A DNA stretch of 64,000 bases, taken from NCBI GenBank assembly GCA_018241725.1, contig JAFEDI010000108.1, positions 1 through 64,000 of the forward strand, in the 5' to 3' direction. The notes under the pieces are model-generated. The model saw nothing but the letters and a program-made list of their open reading frames with translations, did not search any database and was not told the DNA's origin. The stretch comes from Pseudomonadota bacterium (GTDB lineage: Bacteria > Pseudomonadota > Gammaproteobacteria > Burkholderiales > Rhodocyclaceae). The position numbers were made by a program, and so were the translations under genes. Positions 17,560-26,332 of this stretch are shown in pieces (position 1 is the stretch's first letter; the number at the start of each line of letters is the position of its first letter).

Positions 17560-18156
17560 ATGCACCATCCGCTCATCGCAATCCTCCTGGTGCTGCTTCT
17601 TGCCCACGGTGACAGCGCCTGGGCTATCGGACCAGGATTCCAGGTGGGAGACCGCCTGCGCAGCACCGCTGCCGCCGGAGAAGTGGGCTACCGGGACATC
17701 ACCTGGGATGAACTCCTGCCAAAAAACTGGAATCCGATGGCAGCCTTCAAGGGTATCGACTTCTCCAAGCTTCGAGACAATGATCCACGCGCCACCGCCG
17801 CGCTCGAGAAGATCAAGGAAGCCTGGAACGACGCGCCCGTCGAAAAAGCCCTCAATGGCCAGCGCATTCGCCTGCCCGGCTTCGCGATTCCCCTGGAGCG
17901 CAAAGGAGAGTTGACCAGCGAATACCTTCTGGTGCCTTACTTTGGGGCTTGCATCCACGTGCCGCCGCCGCCCTCAAACCAGATGATCCACGTAATCGCC
18001 CGCAAACCTGTGCGCGGGCTCAACACAATGGACCCCGTCTGGGTCAGCGGCACGCTGCAAATCCACCGTGCCGATACGGGCATGGGGATGGCTGGCTACC
18101 GTCTGAGCAGCGAAATAACGATGCCATACAAAGGGACTCCACCCGCAGCTCGATAA
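17560..18156 (+). CDS. DUF3299 periplasmic protein (PA4066-type)
   Basis: 198-aa exported protein. A signal peptide (HHPLIAILLVLLLAHGDSAWA) is followed by a DUF3299 domain containing ITWDELLPKNW, RLPGFAIPLER, the block LVPYFGACIHVPPPPSNQM, and GYRLSSEI. The Cys and His in GACIHVPPPP are conserved features that may bind metal. It is the last gene of the zinc-type operon. The Pseudomonas version is preceded by a DUF2796 zinc-binding protein (PA4063); no such gene is found here. Confidence 0.85.
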   Translation: MHHPLIAILLVLLLAHGDSAWAIGPGFQVGDRLRSTAAAGEVGYRDITWDELLPKNWNPMAAFKGIDFSKLRDNDPRATAALEKIKEAWNDAPVEKALNGQRIRLPGFAIPLERKGELTSEYLLVPYFGACIHVPPPPSNQMIHVIARKPVRGLNTMDPVWVSGTLQIHRADTGMGMAGYRLSSEITMPYKGTPPAAR

Positions 18157-18169
18157 CAGCCCGCGTCTA

Positions 18170-18345
18170 GGGGGAAACCATGGCTCGATGAGCTTCAGGA
18201 GTGCGGACAGCTCCAGGGGACTGTATTCCGTCACCGTGCAGTTGTTGGTCCGTCGATGTGCCACCGTGACGAGTCCATCTCTTGCCAGTACCTTGAGCGC
18301 TTCTTTGGGCGTAAAGGAGGGAGGTCTGCCTCCTATACGCTTCAG
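18170..18345 (-). pseudogene. Remnant of a GntR-family regulator (DNA-binding domain fragment)
   Basis: Read on the minus strand, an open stretch translates as FTPKEALKVLARDGLVTVAH followed by RRTNNCTVTEYSPLELSALLKLIEP, closely matching the recognition-helix/wing part and linker of GntR/FadR-type regulators. The N-terminal helix and the whole ligand-binding domain are missing; a stop codon lies just upstream and no usable start exists. GntR regulators often accompany methylcitrate genes, so this is probably the fossil of a former regulator displaced by the ScfR-type regulator. Confidence 0.55.
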
Positions 18346-18395
18346 TCAGGCAGTGCGGCCGGGTACGGACAAGCGTCCCAAGAGCAAGCCGGCCA

Positions 18396-19256
18396 TCAGG
18401 CGTAGCGCTTTTCGAGGGCATCCCACTCCGGCTTGCCCACCAGGCGCTGGCGCTCGGCGAAGGGCGTCACCAGCCCGCTGGCCTCCTTGACCTCCTTCTC
18501 GTCACGCAGCACGGTCAGCGCCTTCTGCATGCCCATCAGCGCGCCCTGCAGCGCCGCGTTGGCGTAGAGCACGATGCCGAAGCCCAACTCGCCCAGCTCG
18601 TCGGCATTGAAGATCGGCGTCTTGCCACCGATGACCATGTTCATCAACTGGGGCGTGGCCAGGCGCTGCGGCAAGGCGCGGATTTCTTCGGCGGTAGTCA
18701 CGGCCTCGACGAACAGGATGTCGGCGCCGGCCTCGGCAAACCTCTGCGCCCGCTCGACGGCCGCCTCGAAGCCCTGCACGGCGGCGGCGTCGGTGCGGGC
18801 CATGATCAGGAAGTCCGGATCGCGGCGAGCATCCGCCGCGGCCTTGATCTTGGCGACGGCCTCTTCGGTGGAGATGACATCCTTGCCGGCGAAATGGCCA
18901 CAGCGCTTGGGCGCCACCTGATCTTCGAGCTGGATGCAGTCGGCACCGGCGCGTTCGAGCGTGCGCACCGTGTGATAAACGTTGAGGGCATTGCCGAAGC
19001 CGGTGTCGGCATCGACCAGCAGCGGCACCTCGACCGCGTCGCGGATCCGCGCGGTATGCTCGGCGATCTCGGAGAGACCCATGAAGCCCTGGTCGGGCAT
19101 GCCGAACCACATGTTGGTGACACCTGCGCCGGTGACGTAGATGGCCTCGAAGCCGAGGTCGGCGATGACCCTCGCGGACAGCGCATTGAAGGCGCCGGGA
19201 ACGATGACGCCACGTTTGGCGGCGACCAGTTCTTTCAGTTTTTTGCGGGTGGACAT
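18396..19256 (-). CDS. Isocitrate lyase/PEP mutase family protein, probable 2-methylisocitrate lyase
   Basis: 286-aa TIM-barrel lyase that would cleave 2-methylisocitrate to pyruvate and succinate, the last step of the 2-methylcitrate cycle. Key parts: GAFNALSARVIADLGFEAIY, metal-binding PLLVDADTGFGNA, and the catalytic loop KRCGHF. It differs from enterobacterial PrpB in several regions (for example IYVTGAGVTNMWFGMPDQGF) and is nearer to the wider ICL/PEPM family, so 2,3-dimethylmalate-lyase-type activity is an alternative. Last gene of the prp operon. The start was chosen at ATG 19256, with AAGGA 7 bases before. Confidence 0.82.
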   Translation of the reverse strand: MSTRKKLKELVAAKRGVIVPGAFNALSARVIADLGFEAIYVTGAGVTNMWFGMPDQGFMGLSEIAEHTARIRDAVEVPLLVDADTGFGNALNVYHTVRTLERAGADCIQLEDQVAPKRCGHFAGKDVISTEEAVAKIKAAADARRDPDFLIMARTDAAAVQGFEAAVERAQRFAEAGADILFVEAVTTAEEIRALPQRLATPQLMNMVIGGKTPIFNADELGELGFGIVLYANAALQGALMGMQKALTVLRDEKEVKEASGLVTPFAERQRLVGKPEWDALEKRYA

Positions 19257-19270
19257 GTTGAGTTCCTTGC

Positions 19271-20458
19271 TCAGAATGCATCGCCGGGCACGCGGACCCA
19301 GCCTTCCATCAGAATGCGGGCGCTGCGGCTCATGACTGCCTTGGTGACTGTCCATTGGCCGCCGACCAGTCGAGCCTCGGCGCCGACGCGCAGCGTGCCG
19401 GACGGGTGGCCGAAGCGGACGGCGTTGCGCTCACCGCCACCCGCCGCCAGATTGACCAGCGTGCCGGGAATGGCCGCCGCCGTGCTGATGGCTACCGCCG
19501 CGGTGCCCATCATCGCGTGGTGCAGCTTGCCCATCGACAGCGCCCGCACCAGCAGATCCACGTCGCCGGCCTTGACCGGTTTGCCGGATGCGGAGATGTA
19601 GTCCTTGGGAGGCGCGACGAAGGCGATCTTCGGGGTGTGCTGGCGCGTGGTGGCTTCTTCGGGCGTCCTGATCAGCCCCATGCGCAGTGCGCCGGCCACG
19701 CGGATGGCCTCGAAACGGGCCAGGGCCGCCGCATCGCCGTTGATCGCTTCGCGCAGTTCGGTGCCGGTATAACCGATGTCCGCGGCGTTGACGAAGATTG
19801 TCGGGATGCCCGCCGCGATCAGCGTCGCCTTGAAGGTGCCGACGCCCGGCACCTCCAGTTCGTCCACCGGGTTTCCGGTCGGGAACATCGCGCCCGCGCC
19901 GTCGCCGTCCTCGGACGGGTCCATGAACTCCAGCACGATCTCGGCTGCCGGGAAGGTCACCCCGTCGAGTTCGAAGTCGCCGGTCTCCTGCACCTGGCCG
20001 TTGCTGACCGGGATATGGGCGACGATGGTCTTCTGGATGTTGGCCTGCCAGATGCGCACGGCGCAGATACCGTTCTGCGGCAGACGCGAAGCATCCAAGT
20101 AACCCGCGTGGATCGCGAAGGCGCCGGCGGCGGTCGTCAGATTGCCGCAGTTGCCGCTCCAGTCAACGAAGTCCTTGTCGATGGCGACCTGGCCGTAAAG
20201 GTAGTCCACGTCGTGATCCGGCTGCGTGCTCCGGGAGAGGATCACGCACTTGCTGGTGCTGGACGTGGCCCCACCCATGCCGTCGATATGGGCGGCGTAG
20301 GGGTCGGGGCTACCTATGACGCGCTGGAAAAGCCGGTCGCGCGCCGCGCCAGGTACGCGGCAGCGCTCTGGTAGGTCTTCCAGGCGGAAGAACACGCCCT
20401 TGCTGGTGCCGCCGCGCATGTAAGTGGCGGGGATGCGGATTTGCGGGGCAGCGTTCAT
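19271..20458 (-). CDS. prpF: 2-methylaconitate cis-trans isomerase PrpF
   Basis: 395-aa diaminopimelate-epimerase-fold enzyme. PrpF converts the trans/cis isomer of 2-methylaconitate made by AcnD so it can be hydrated on. The N terminus IRIPATYMRGGTSKGVFFRL is the family signature; DWSGNCGNLTTAAGAFA and HHAMMGTAAVAIST are also conserved. The ATG overlaps the acnD stop (TGATG), so the two are coupled, as is usual for AcnD/PrpF pairs. Confidence 0.95.
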   Translation of the reverse strand: MNAAPQIRIPATYMRGGTSKGVFFRLEDLPERCRVPGAARDRLFQRVIGSPDPYAAHIDGMGGATSSTSKCVILSRSTQPDHDVDYLYGQVAIDKDFVDWSGNCGNLTTAAGAFAIHAGYLDASRLPQNGICAVRIWQANIQKTIVAHIPVSNGQVQETGDFELDGVTFPAAEIVLEFMDPSEDGDGAGAMFPTGNPVDELEVPGVGTFKATLIAAGIPTIFVNAADIGYTGTELREAINGDAAALARFEAIRVAGALRMGLIRTPEEATTRQHTPKIAFVAPPKDYISASGKPVKAGDVDLLVRALSMGKLHHAMMGTAAVAISTAAAIPGTLVNLAAGGGERNAVRFGHPSGTLRVGAEARLVGGQWTVTKAVMSRSARILMEGWVRVPGDAF

Positions 20459-23091
20459 CAGCGATTCTCCTTTTCCGATGCCAGGAAATCCTTGGCAAAA
20501 CGTTGCAATACGCCGCCCGCTTCGTAGATCGACACGTCCTCGGCGGTATCCAGGCGGCAGGTGACCGGCACTTCGAGGGTTTCGCCGTTCCGGCGATGGA
20601 TCACCAGCGTCAGCGTGCAACGTGGCGCGCGTTCGCCGACCACGTCATAAGTCTCGGTGCCGTCAAGGCCCAGCGTGAGGCGCGTGGTGCCCGGCTGGAA
20701 CTCCAGCGGCAGCACGCCCATGCCGACCAGGTTGGTGCGGTGGATGCGCTCGAAGCCTTCGGCGACGATGGCTTCGACGCCCGCCAGGCGCACGCCCTTG
20801 GCAGCCCAGTCGCGGGACGAGCCCTGGCCGTAGTCGGCGCCGGCGACAATGATCAGCGGCTGCAGGCGCAGCATGTAGGTCTCGATGGCCTCCCACATGC
20901 GCATCACCTGCCCTTCCGGCTCGACCCGCGCAAGTGAGCCGGTCTGCACGCTGCCGTCGGCATTGCGCACCATCTCGTTACGCAGCGTCGGATTGGCAAA
21001 GGTGGCGCGCTGGGCGGTTACGTGATCGCCCCGGTGGGTGGCGTAGGAGTTGAAATCCTCCTCCGGCAGGCCCATCTTGGCCAGGTATTCGCCTGCTGCC
21101 GAGTCCGGCAGGATGGCGTTCGACGGCGACAGGTGGTCGGTCGTGATGTTGTCCGGCAGCAAGGCCAGCGGGCGCATGCCCTTCAGCGTGCGCTCGTCGG
21201 CCAGCACGCCGTCCCAGTAAGGCGGACGGCGGATGTAGGTGGACTTCGGGCGCCAGTTGTAAAGCGGGCTGATCTTTTCTCCAGTCTCACGGTGGATGGC
21301 GAACATCGGTTCGTAGATCTGACGGAACTGTTCCGGCTTGACGCTGGCGGCGACGATCGCGTCGATTTCCTCGTCGGACGGCCACAGGTCCTTCAGGCGG
21401 ATCTCCCGGCCCTCGACGACGGCCAGTACATCCTGCTCGATGTCGAAACGCACGGTGCCGGCCAACGCGTAGGCGACAACCAGCGGTGGTGAGGCCAGAA
21501 AGGCCTGCTTGGCATAAGGATGGATGCGACCGTCGAAGTTACGGTTGCCGGACAGGACGGCGGTGGCGTACAGGTCGCGGTCGATGATCTCCTGCTGGAT
21601 CTTCGGATCGAGGGCACCGGACATGCCGTTGCAGGTGGTGCAGGCGTAGGCAACGATGCCGAAACCGAGCCTCTCCAGTTCAGGCAACAGACCGGCTTCT
21701 TCCAGATACAGCCTGGCGACCTTGGAGCCGGGGGCGAAGGAGGTCTTGACCCAGGGCTTGCGGACGAGGCCCAGCGTATTGGCCTTCTTTGCCAGCAACC
21801 CAGCGGCGACCACGTTGCGCGGATTGGACGTGTTGGTGCAACTGGTGATGGCCGCGATGATCACCGCACCGTCTGGCAGCAGGCCTTGTGCTTCCTCAGT
21901 CTTCGCTACGGCCAGCTTGCCGGCGTCGGCGATGCCACGCTCGTGCAAGGCCGATGTCGGCAGGCGCTTGTGCGGGTTGGAGGGGCCGGCCATGTTGCGG
22001 ACGACAGAGGACAGGTCGAAGGCCAGCACGCGCTCGTATTCGGCTGTCGCCAGCGACTCGGCCCACAACCCAGTGGTCCGGGCGTAGTGCTCCACCAGCG
22101 CCACCTGCTCCGGCGCACGGCCGGTGAGCTTCAGGTAGTCGATGGTTTGCGGGTCGATGTAGAACATCGCCGCCGTCGCACCGTATTCCGGGCACATGTT
22201 CGAGATGGTCGCACGGTCGCCGATGGACAGGCTGTCCGCGCCCTCGCCGAAGAACTCCACCCAGGCGCCGACGACCCGTTCCTTCCGCAAGAACTCGGTT
22301 AGCGCCAGCACGATGTCGGTGGCGGTGATGCCGGGCTGGCGACGGCCGGTGAGCTTGACGCCGACGATGTCCGGCAGGCGCATCATCGAGGCGCGGCCGA
22401 GCATCACGGTTTCGGCCTCCAGGCCACCGACGCCAATGGCGATGACGCCCAGCGCATCCACGTGCGGTGTGTGGCTGTCGGTGCCGACGCAGGTGTCGGG
22501 GAAAGCGACTCCGCGGCCGTTTTCGTCATTTCTGATCTGGATGACCGGCGACATCCTCTCCAGGTTGATCTGGTGCATGATGCCGTTGCCGGCCGGGATC
22601 ACATCCACGTTCTCGAAGGCACGCCGGGTCCATTCGATGAAATGGAAGCGGTCCTCGTTGCGCCGGTCCTCGATGGCGCGGTTCTTCGCGAAGGCGTCGG
22701 GGTCGAAACCGGCGTATTCCACGGCCAGCGAATGGTCGACGATGAGCTGCGTCGGCACCACCGGGTTCACCTTGGCGGGGTCGCCGCCCTGGTCGGCAAT
22801 CGCGTCGCGCAGGCCGGCCAGATCCACCAGCGCGGTCTGGCCGAGGATGTCGTGGCAGACCACGCGGGCCGGATACCACGGGAAGTCGACGTCGCGCCGG
22901 CGCTCGACAATCTGTGTCAGCGCGTCGGTGAGCAGCGCCGGATCACAGCGGCGCACCAGTTGCTCGGCCAGCACACGGGACACATAAGGCAGGCCTGCAT
23001 AGGCGCCCGGCCGAATGGCATCGACCGCGGCCCGGGTGTCGAAGTAATCGACACTGCTACCCGGAAGAGGCTTGCGGAATTGGCTGTTCAT
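20458..23091 (-). CDS. acnD: Fe/S-dependent 2-methylcitrate dehydratase AcnD
   Basis: 877-aa aconitase-family enzyme that dehydrates 2-methylcitrate. It binds a 4Fe-4S cluster through Cys in AITSCTNTSNPRN and ACTTCNGMSG. The substrate region VCHDILGQTALVDLAGLRDA and the swivel-domain DYGQGSSRDWAAKG are visible. The assignment to AcnD rather than AcnA rests on the immediate prpF and prpC neighbours. ATG 23091 has AGGTG upstream and lies 13 bases after the prpC stop. Confidence 0.95.
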   Translation of the reverse strand: MNSQFRKPLPGSSVDYFDTRAAVDAIRPGAYAGLPYVSRVLAEQLVRRCDPALLTDALTQIVERRRDVDFPWYPARVVCHDILGQTALVDLAGLRDAIADQGGDPAKVNPVVPTQLIVDHSLAVEYAGFDPDAFAKNRAIEDRRNEDRFHFIEWTRRAFENVDVIPAGNGIMHQINLERMSPVIQIRNDENGRGVAFPDTCVGTDSHTPHVDALGVIAIGVGGLEAETVMLGRASMMRLPDIVGVKLTGRRQPGITATDIVLALTEFLRKERVVGAWVEFFGEGADSLSIGDRATISNMCPEYGATAAMFYIDPQTIDYLKLTGRAPEQVALVEHYARTTGLWAESLATAEYERVLAFDLSSVVRNMAGPSNPHKRLPTSALHERGIADAGKLAVAKTEEAQGLLPDGAVIIAAITSCTNTSNPRNVVAAGLLAKKANTLGLVRKPWVKTSFAPGSKVARLYLEEAGLLPELERLGFGIVAYACTTCNGMSGALDPKIQQEIIDRDLYATAVLSGNRNFDGRIHPYAKQAFLASPPLVVAYALAGTVRFDIEQDVLAVVEGREIRLKDLWPSDEEIDAIVAASVKPEQFRQIYEPMFAIHRETGEKISPLYNWRPKSTYIRRPPYWDGVLADERTLKGMRPLALLPDNITTDHLSPSNAILPDSAAGEYLAKMGLPEEDFNSYATHRGDHVTAQRATFANPTLRNEMVRNADGSVQTGSLARVEPEGQVMRMWEAIETYMLRLQPLIIVAGADYGQGSSRDWAAKGVRLAGVEAIVAEGFERIHRTNLVGMGVLPLEFQPGTTRLTLGLDGTETYDVVGERAPRCTLTLVIHRRNGETLEVPVTCRLDTAEDVSIYEAGGVLQRFAKDFLASEKENR

Positions 23092-23104
23092 GTTCACCTG
23101 CCCG

Positions 23105-24259
23105 TTACTGACGCTGTTCGATGGATACGAACATGCGGTCTTCCGGCCCGACATAGTTGGCGCTCGGGCGGATGATCTTGTTGTCGATGCGCTGCTCGAT
23201 GATGTGCGCGGCCCAGCCGGAGGTGCGGGCAATCACGAAAAGCGGTGTGAACATCGCGGTGGGCACGCCCATCATGTGGTAGCTGACGGCGCTGAACCAG
23301 TCCAGGTTGGGAAACATCTGCTTCACGTCCCACATCACGGCCTCCAGACGGGCCGCGATGTCGAACATTTTGGTGGAGCCGGCATCGATGGAAAGCTGGT
23401 GGGCGACGCCCTTGATGACCTGATTACGCGGGTCGGACACGGTATACACCGGGTGGCCGAAGCCGATGACAACCTCCCTGGCCTCGACGCGACGGCGGAT
23501 GTCCGCCTCGGCCTCGTCCGGATTGTCGTAGCGCTTCTGGATCTCGAAGGCAACCTCGTTGGCTCCGCCATGCTTGGGCCCACGCAGCGCACCGATGGCA
23601 CCGGTGATGGCCGAGTACATGTCCGAGCCCGTCCCGGCGATGACGCGACCGGTGAAGGTAGAGGCGTTGAATTCGTGCTCGGCGTAGAGGATCAGCGAGG
23701 TGTGCATCGCACGCTCCCACAGGGCCGATGGCTTGCGGCCGTGCAGCAGATGCAGGAAGTGGGCGCCGATGGAGTCGTCGTCGGTGTCCACGTCGATGCG
23801 CTTGCCGTTGGTGGACCAGTGATACCAGTAGAGCAGCATCGAGCCGAGGGAAGCCAGCAGGCGGTCGGCGATATCGCGGGCACCGGGGATGTTGTGATCG
23901 TCCTTTTCGGGCAGCGCACAGCCGAGCGCCGACACGCCGGTCCGCATGACATCCATCGGATGTGCAGAGGCAGGCAGGCATTCCAGCGCCTCCTTGACGT
24001 TGGTCGGCAGGCCACGCATGGACTTCAGCCGGGCCTTGTAGGCCTTGAGTTCAGCGGTCGTCGGCAGCTTGCCGTGCACCAGCAGGTGGGCGACCTCTTC
24101 GAATTCGCAGCGCTCCGCGATATCGAGGATGTCGTAACCGCGATAGTGCAGATCGTTACCGCTTTTGCCAACGGTGCACAGGGCCGTATTGCCGGCCGTC
24201 ACGCCCGAGAGGGCAACCGACTTCTTGGGCTTGAAAGTGGATTCTTGCGTAGCGTTCAT
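23105..24259 (-). CDS. prpC: 2-methylcitrate synthase
   Basis: 384-aa citrate-synthase-family enzyme condensing propionyl-CoA with oxaloacetate. Conserved parts include [22 protein letters not shown], the [12 protein letters not shown] block with catalytic His, and [13 protein letters not shown] with the second His and Asp downstream. The length fits short bacterial PrpC. ATG 24259 has GGAGA 5-6 bases upstream; upstream in-frame codons lack a site. It lies second in the operon, after the thioesterase. Confidence 0.95.
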   Translation of the reverse strand: MNATQESTFKPKKSVALSGVTAGNTALCTVGKSGNDLHYRGYDILDIAERCEFEEVAHLLVHGKLPTTAELKAYKARLKSMRGLPTNVKEALECLPASAHPMDVMRTGVSALGCALPEKDDHNIPGARDIADRLLASLGSMLLYWYHWSTNGKRIDVDTDDDSIGAHFLHLLHGRKPSALWERAMHTSLILYAEHEFNASTFTGRVIAGTGSDMYSAITGAIGALRGPKHGGANEVAFEIQKRYDNPDEAEADIRRRVEAREVVIGFGHPVYTVSDPRNQVIKGVAHQLSIDAGSTKMFDIAARLEAVMWDVKQMFPNLDWFSAVSYHMMGVPTAMFTPLFVIARTSGWAAHIIEQRIDNKIIRPSANYVGPEDRMFVSIEQRQ

Positions 24260-24282
24260 CCGAGTCTCCATTGCATTTGTGT

Positions 24283-24726
24283 TCACTGAATTCCAGAAAG
24301 CGCGTCTGGCGCCTCCCCCTCCACCAGAATGGCCCGAGGACGACCCGCGTCATCCACTGCCACCATTTCGAAGCGCCCGCGCAAAGCTGGAATCCGCTCG
24401 CCCCCCGGCAGGGTCTCGGCCACGCCTTCCACCTCCACGCTCATGGAGCTTCTCCCCACGCGCACAACCCGCCCGGTCAGTTCGAGCATCTGCCCCAGGC
24501 GAACCGGGGTATGAAACTCGACCCGTTCGGATGCGGCCATCACCACCGATCGCCGGGCAAAGCGCGTTGCGGTAACGAAGGCCGCCTTGCCGAGAATCCC
24601 CAACGCATTGCCACCGTAGAGGGTGCCGTAGTGGTTGGCTTGGTCAGGAAAGACCATTTCCACGAAGGTGGTGACCCGGCACCTGCCTTCCGGGATCTCG
24701 CCGGATTTTTCGTTCAGAGGATTCAT
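24283..24726 (-). CDS. Hotdog-fold acyl-CoA thioesterase (YciA/BACH-like)
   Basis: 147-aa hotdog protein with [21 protein letters not shown], the typical acyl-CoA thioesterase opening including the Asp/Asn-His catalytic zone, and [20 protein letters not shown]. It is promoter-proximal in the prp operon, 23 bp before prpC. A likely job is hydrolysing excess propionyl-CoA or methylcitrate-pathway acyl-CoAs to free CoA. This placement is unusual for prp operons, and the substrate is inferred. Confidence 0.85.
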   Translation of the reverse strand: MNPLNEKSGEIPEGRCRVTTFVEMVFPDQANHYGTLYGGNALGILGKAAFVTATRFARRSVVMAASERVEFHTPVRLGQMLELTGRVVRVGRSSMSVEVEGVAETLPGGERIPALRGRFEMVAVDDAGRPRAILVEGEAPDALSGIQ

Positions 24727-24751
24727 GCTGGCTTGCGTTCGACATAAGGTA

Positions 24752-24832
24752 TTCGCAATATACGCATCTCAAAAAAGCTGTGAATCACTGAAAAAGCGAA
24801 GGATTGCGAATGAAATTCTGCACATTTGCGAA
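24752..24832. promoter_or_regulatory. Cluster of TTCGCAA/TTGCGAA elements between prp operon and its regulator
   Basis: Three copies of the same 7-mer occur in an AT-rich divergent intergenic region: TTCGCAA at 24752-24758 and its complement TTGCGAA at 24804-24810 and 24826-24832. The region separates the leftward prp operon from the rightward XRE/ScfR regulator. RamB/ScfR-type regulators recognise short TTTGCAAA-like words, so these are probable operators. Confidence 0.6.
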
Positions 24833-24886
24833 TATTGAGAAGATTCATCGTCAGGCAACGAGTACGTTTCGCCAGAGGAATTCAAT

Positions 24887-26329
24887 ATGAAGAAGACCTT
24901 CATGGGCATCCGCCTGCGGCGCTTCCGGGAAGAACGCGGCCTGACCCAGGTGGCGCTGGCGCGGGCGCTGGAGTTGTCCCCGAGCTACCTGAACCAACTG
25001 GAACAGAACCAGCGCCCCCTCAGCGTGCCGGTGCTGCTCAAATTGAATGCGGTCTTCGGCATCGATGTGCAGCAGTTCTCCGAGGACGACGAAGCCCGCC
25101 TCATTGCGGATCTGCGCGAGGTGTTCCTGTCGGCTCCGGGAGACAGCCCGGTATCGACGGCGGAAATCCGCGAACTCGCCGCGAACATGCCAGCAGTGGC
25201 ACGCACGCTAATTGCCCTGGAGCGCAGCCTGCGCGACCAGAGGGAGCGTGCAGAAGTGCTGGCCGCCCGCCTGGGTGATGACCGCAGCGGCATGGCAAGC
25301 CCGGCCCCCATGCCTTACGAGGAAGTGCGGGATTTCTTCTATGCGCGCCACAACCACATCGACGAACTCGACCGGTTGGCGGAGGCGATCTTCGAGTCCT
25401 GCAGCGATGGCTCGGATCTGGCCACCGGGCTGGCCCGGCGCCTTGAAGACATCCACGGCGTCCGGATCACTTTCGACAGGGAGGATGCCGGCGTGCAGCG
25501 CAGCTACGATCCTGCCGCGCGGCTACTGCGTCTGTCCTCGCGCCTGGAACGGGGTCAGCAGGCCTTCCAGCTGGCCACCCAGCTCGCCTTTCTGGAAGCT
25601 GGCGACATCATCGACGGCATGGCCGCCTCGGGGCGCTTTGCCCTGGATGAATCGCGGGCTCTCGCGCGCATCGGGCTGGCCAGTTATTTCGCCGGCGCAC
25701 TGGTCCTGCCTTATGGCCGCTTTCTGGAGACGGCCGAAGCCCTGCACTACGACATCGGCCTGCTGGAGCAGCGCTTCGGTGTCGGCTTCGAGACGGTCTG
25801 CCACCGCCTGTCCACGCTGCAGCGGCCGGCCGCCCGTGGCGTGCCCTTCTTCTTCATTCGCGTGGACCGGGCCGGCAACATCTCCAAACGGCAGTCGGCC
25901 ACCGACTTCCATTTCTCGCGCATCGGCGGTACCTGCCCCTTGTGGAACGTCTATGAAGCCTTCACGGTGCCCGGCCGCATCCTGACCCAGCTGGCCGCCA
26001 TGCCCGACGGGCGCCGCTATCTGTGGATCGCCCGCAGCGTGGCGCGGGAAGCCGGTGCCTACGGCGCACCAGGCAAGACCTTCTCCATCGGCCTGGGCTG
26101 CGACCTGCGCCACGCCGACCGGCTGGTCTATTCCCGCGGCCTGGACCTCAGCAATCCAGACGTCGCAACGCCCATCGGCGCCGGTTGCAAGGTCTGCGAA
26201 CGGCAGGACTGCCCGCAGCGGGCCTTCCCGCCGATGGGTCGCAGCCTGTCCATCGATGCCGACCGACGCTACTTCGAGCCCTACCGACATGGGGCGCGGG
26301 AGCATGCCGGGGCGGGCGTGCCGGATTAG
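24887..26329 (+). CDS. XRE-family short-chain fatty acid regulator (ScfR/RamB/PrpR type)
   Basis: 480-aa regulator. An N-terminal XRE helix-turn-helix occupies about residues 5-65 (LRRFREERGLTQVALARAL, SPSYLNQLEQNQRP), followed by an IrrE/ImmA-like central domain and a C-terminal short-chain-acyl regulator domain with GGTCPLWNVYEAF and a Cys cluster (GCKVCERQDCPQRAF) that may bind an Fe-S cluster or zinc. Such proteins sense acyl-CoA and control propionate/acetate genes. It is divergent from the prp operon with repeated operator-like words between them, so prp control is the expected function. Confidence 0.9.
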   Translation: MKKTFMGIRLRRFREERGLTQVALARALELSPSYLNQLEQNQRPLSVPVLLKLNAVFGIDVQQFSEDDEARLIADLREVFLSAPGDSPVSTAEIRELAANMPAVARTLIALERSLRDQRERAEVLAARLGDDRSGMASPAPMPYEEVRDFFYARHNHIDELDRLAEAIFESCSDGSDLATGLARRLEDIHGVRITFDREDAGVQRSYDPAARLLRLSSRLERGQQAFQLATQLAFLEAGDIIDGMAASGRFALDESRALARIGLASYFAGALVLPYGRFLETAEALHYDIGLLEQRFGVGFETVCHRLSTLQRPAARGVPFFFIRVDRAGNISKRQSATDFHFSRIGGTCPLWNVYEAFTVPGRILTQLAAMPDGRRYLWIARSVAREAGAYGAPGKTFSIGLGCDLRHADRLVYSRGLDLSNPDVATPIGAGCKVCERQDCPQRAFPPMGRSLSIDADRRYFEPYRHGAREHAGAGVPD

Positions 26330-26332
26330 GTA

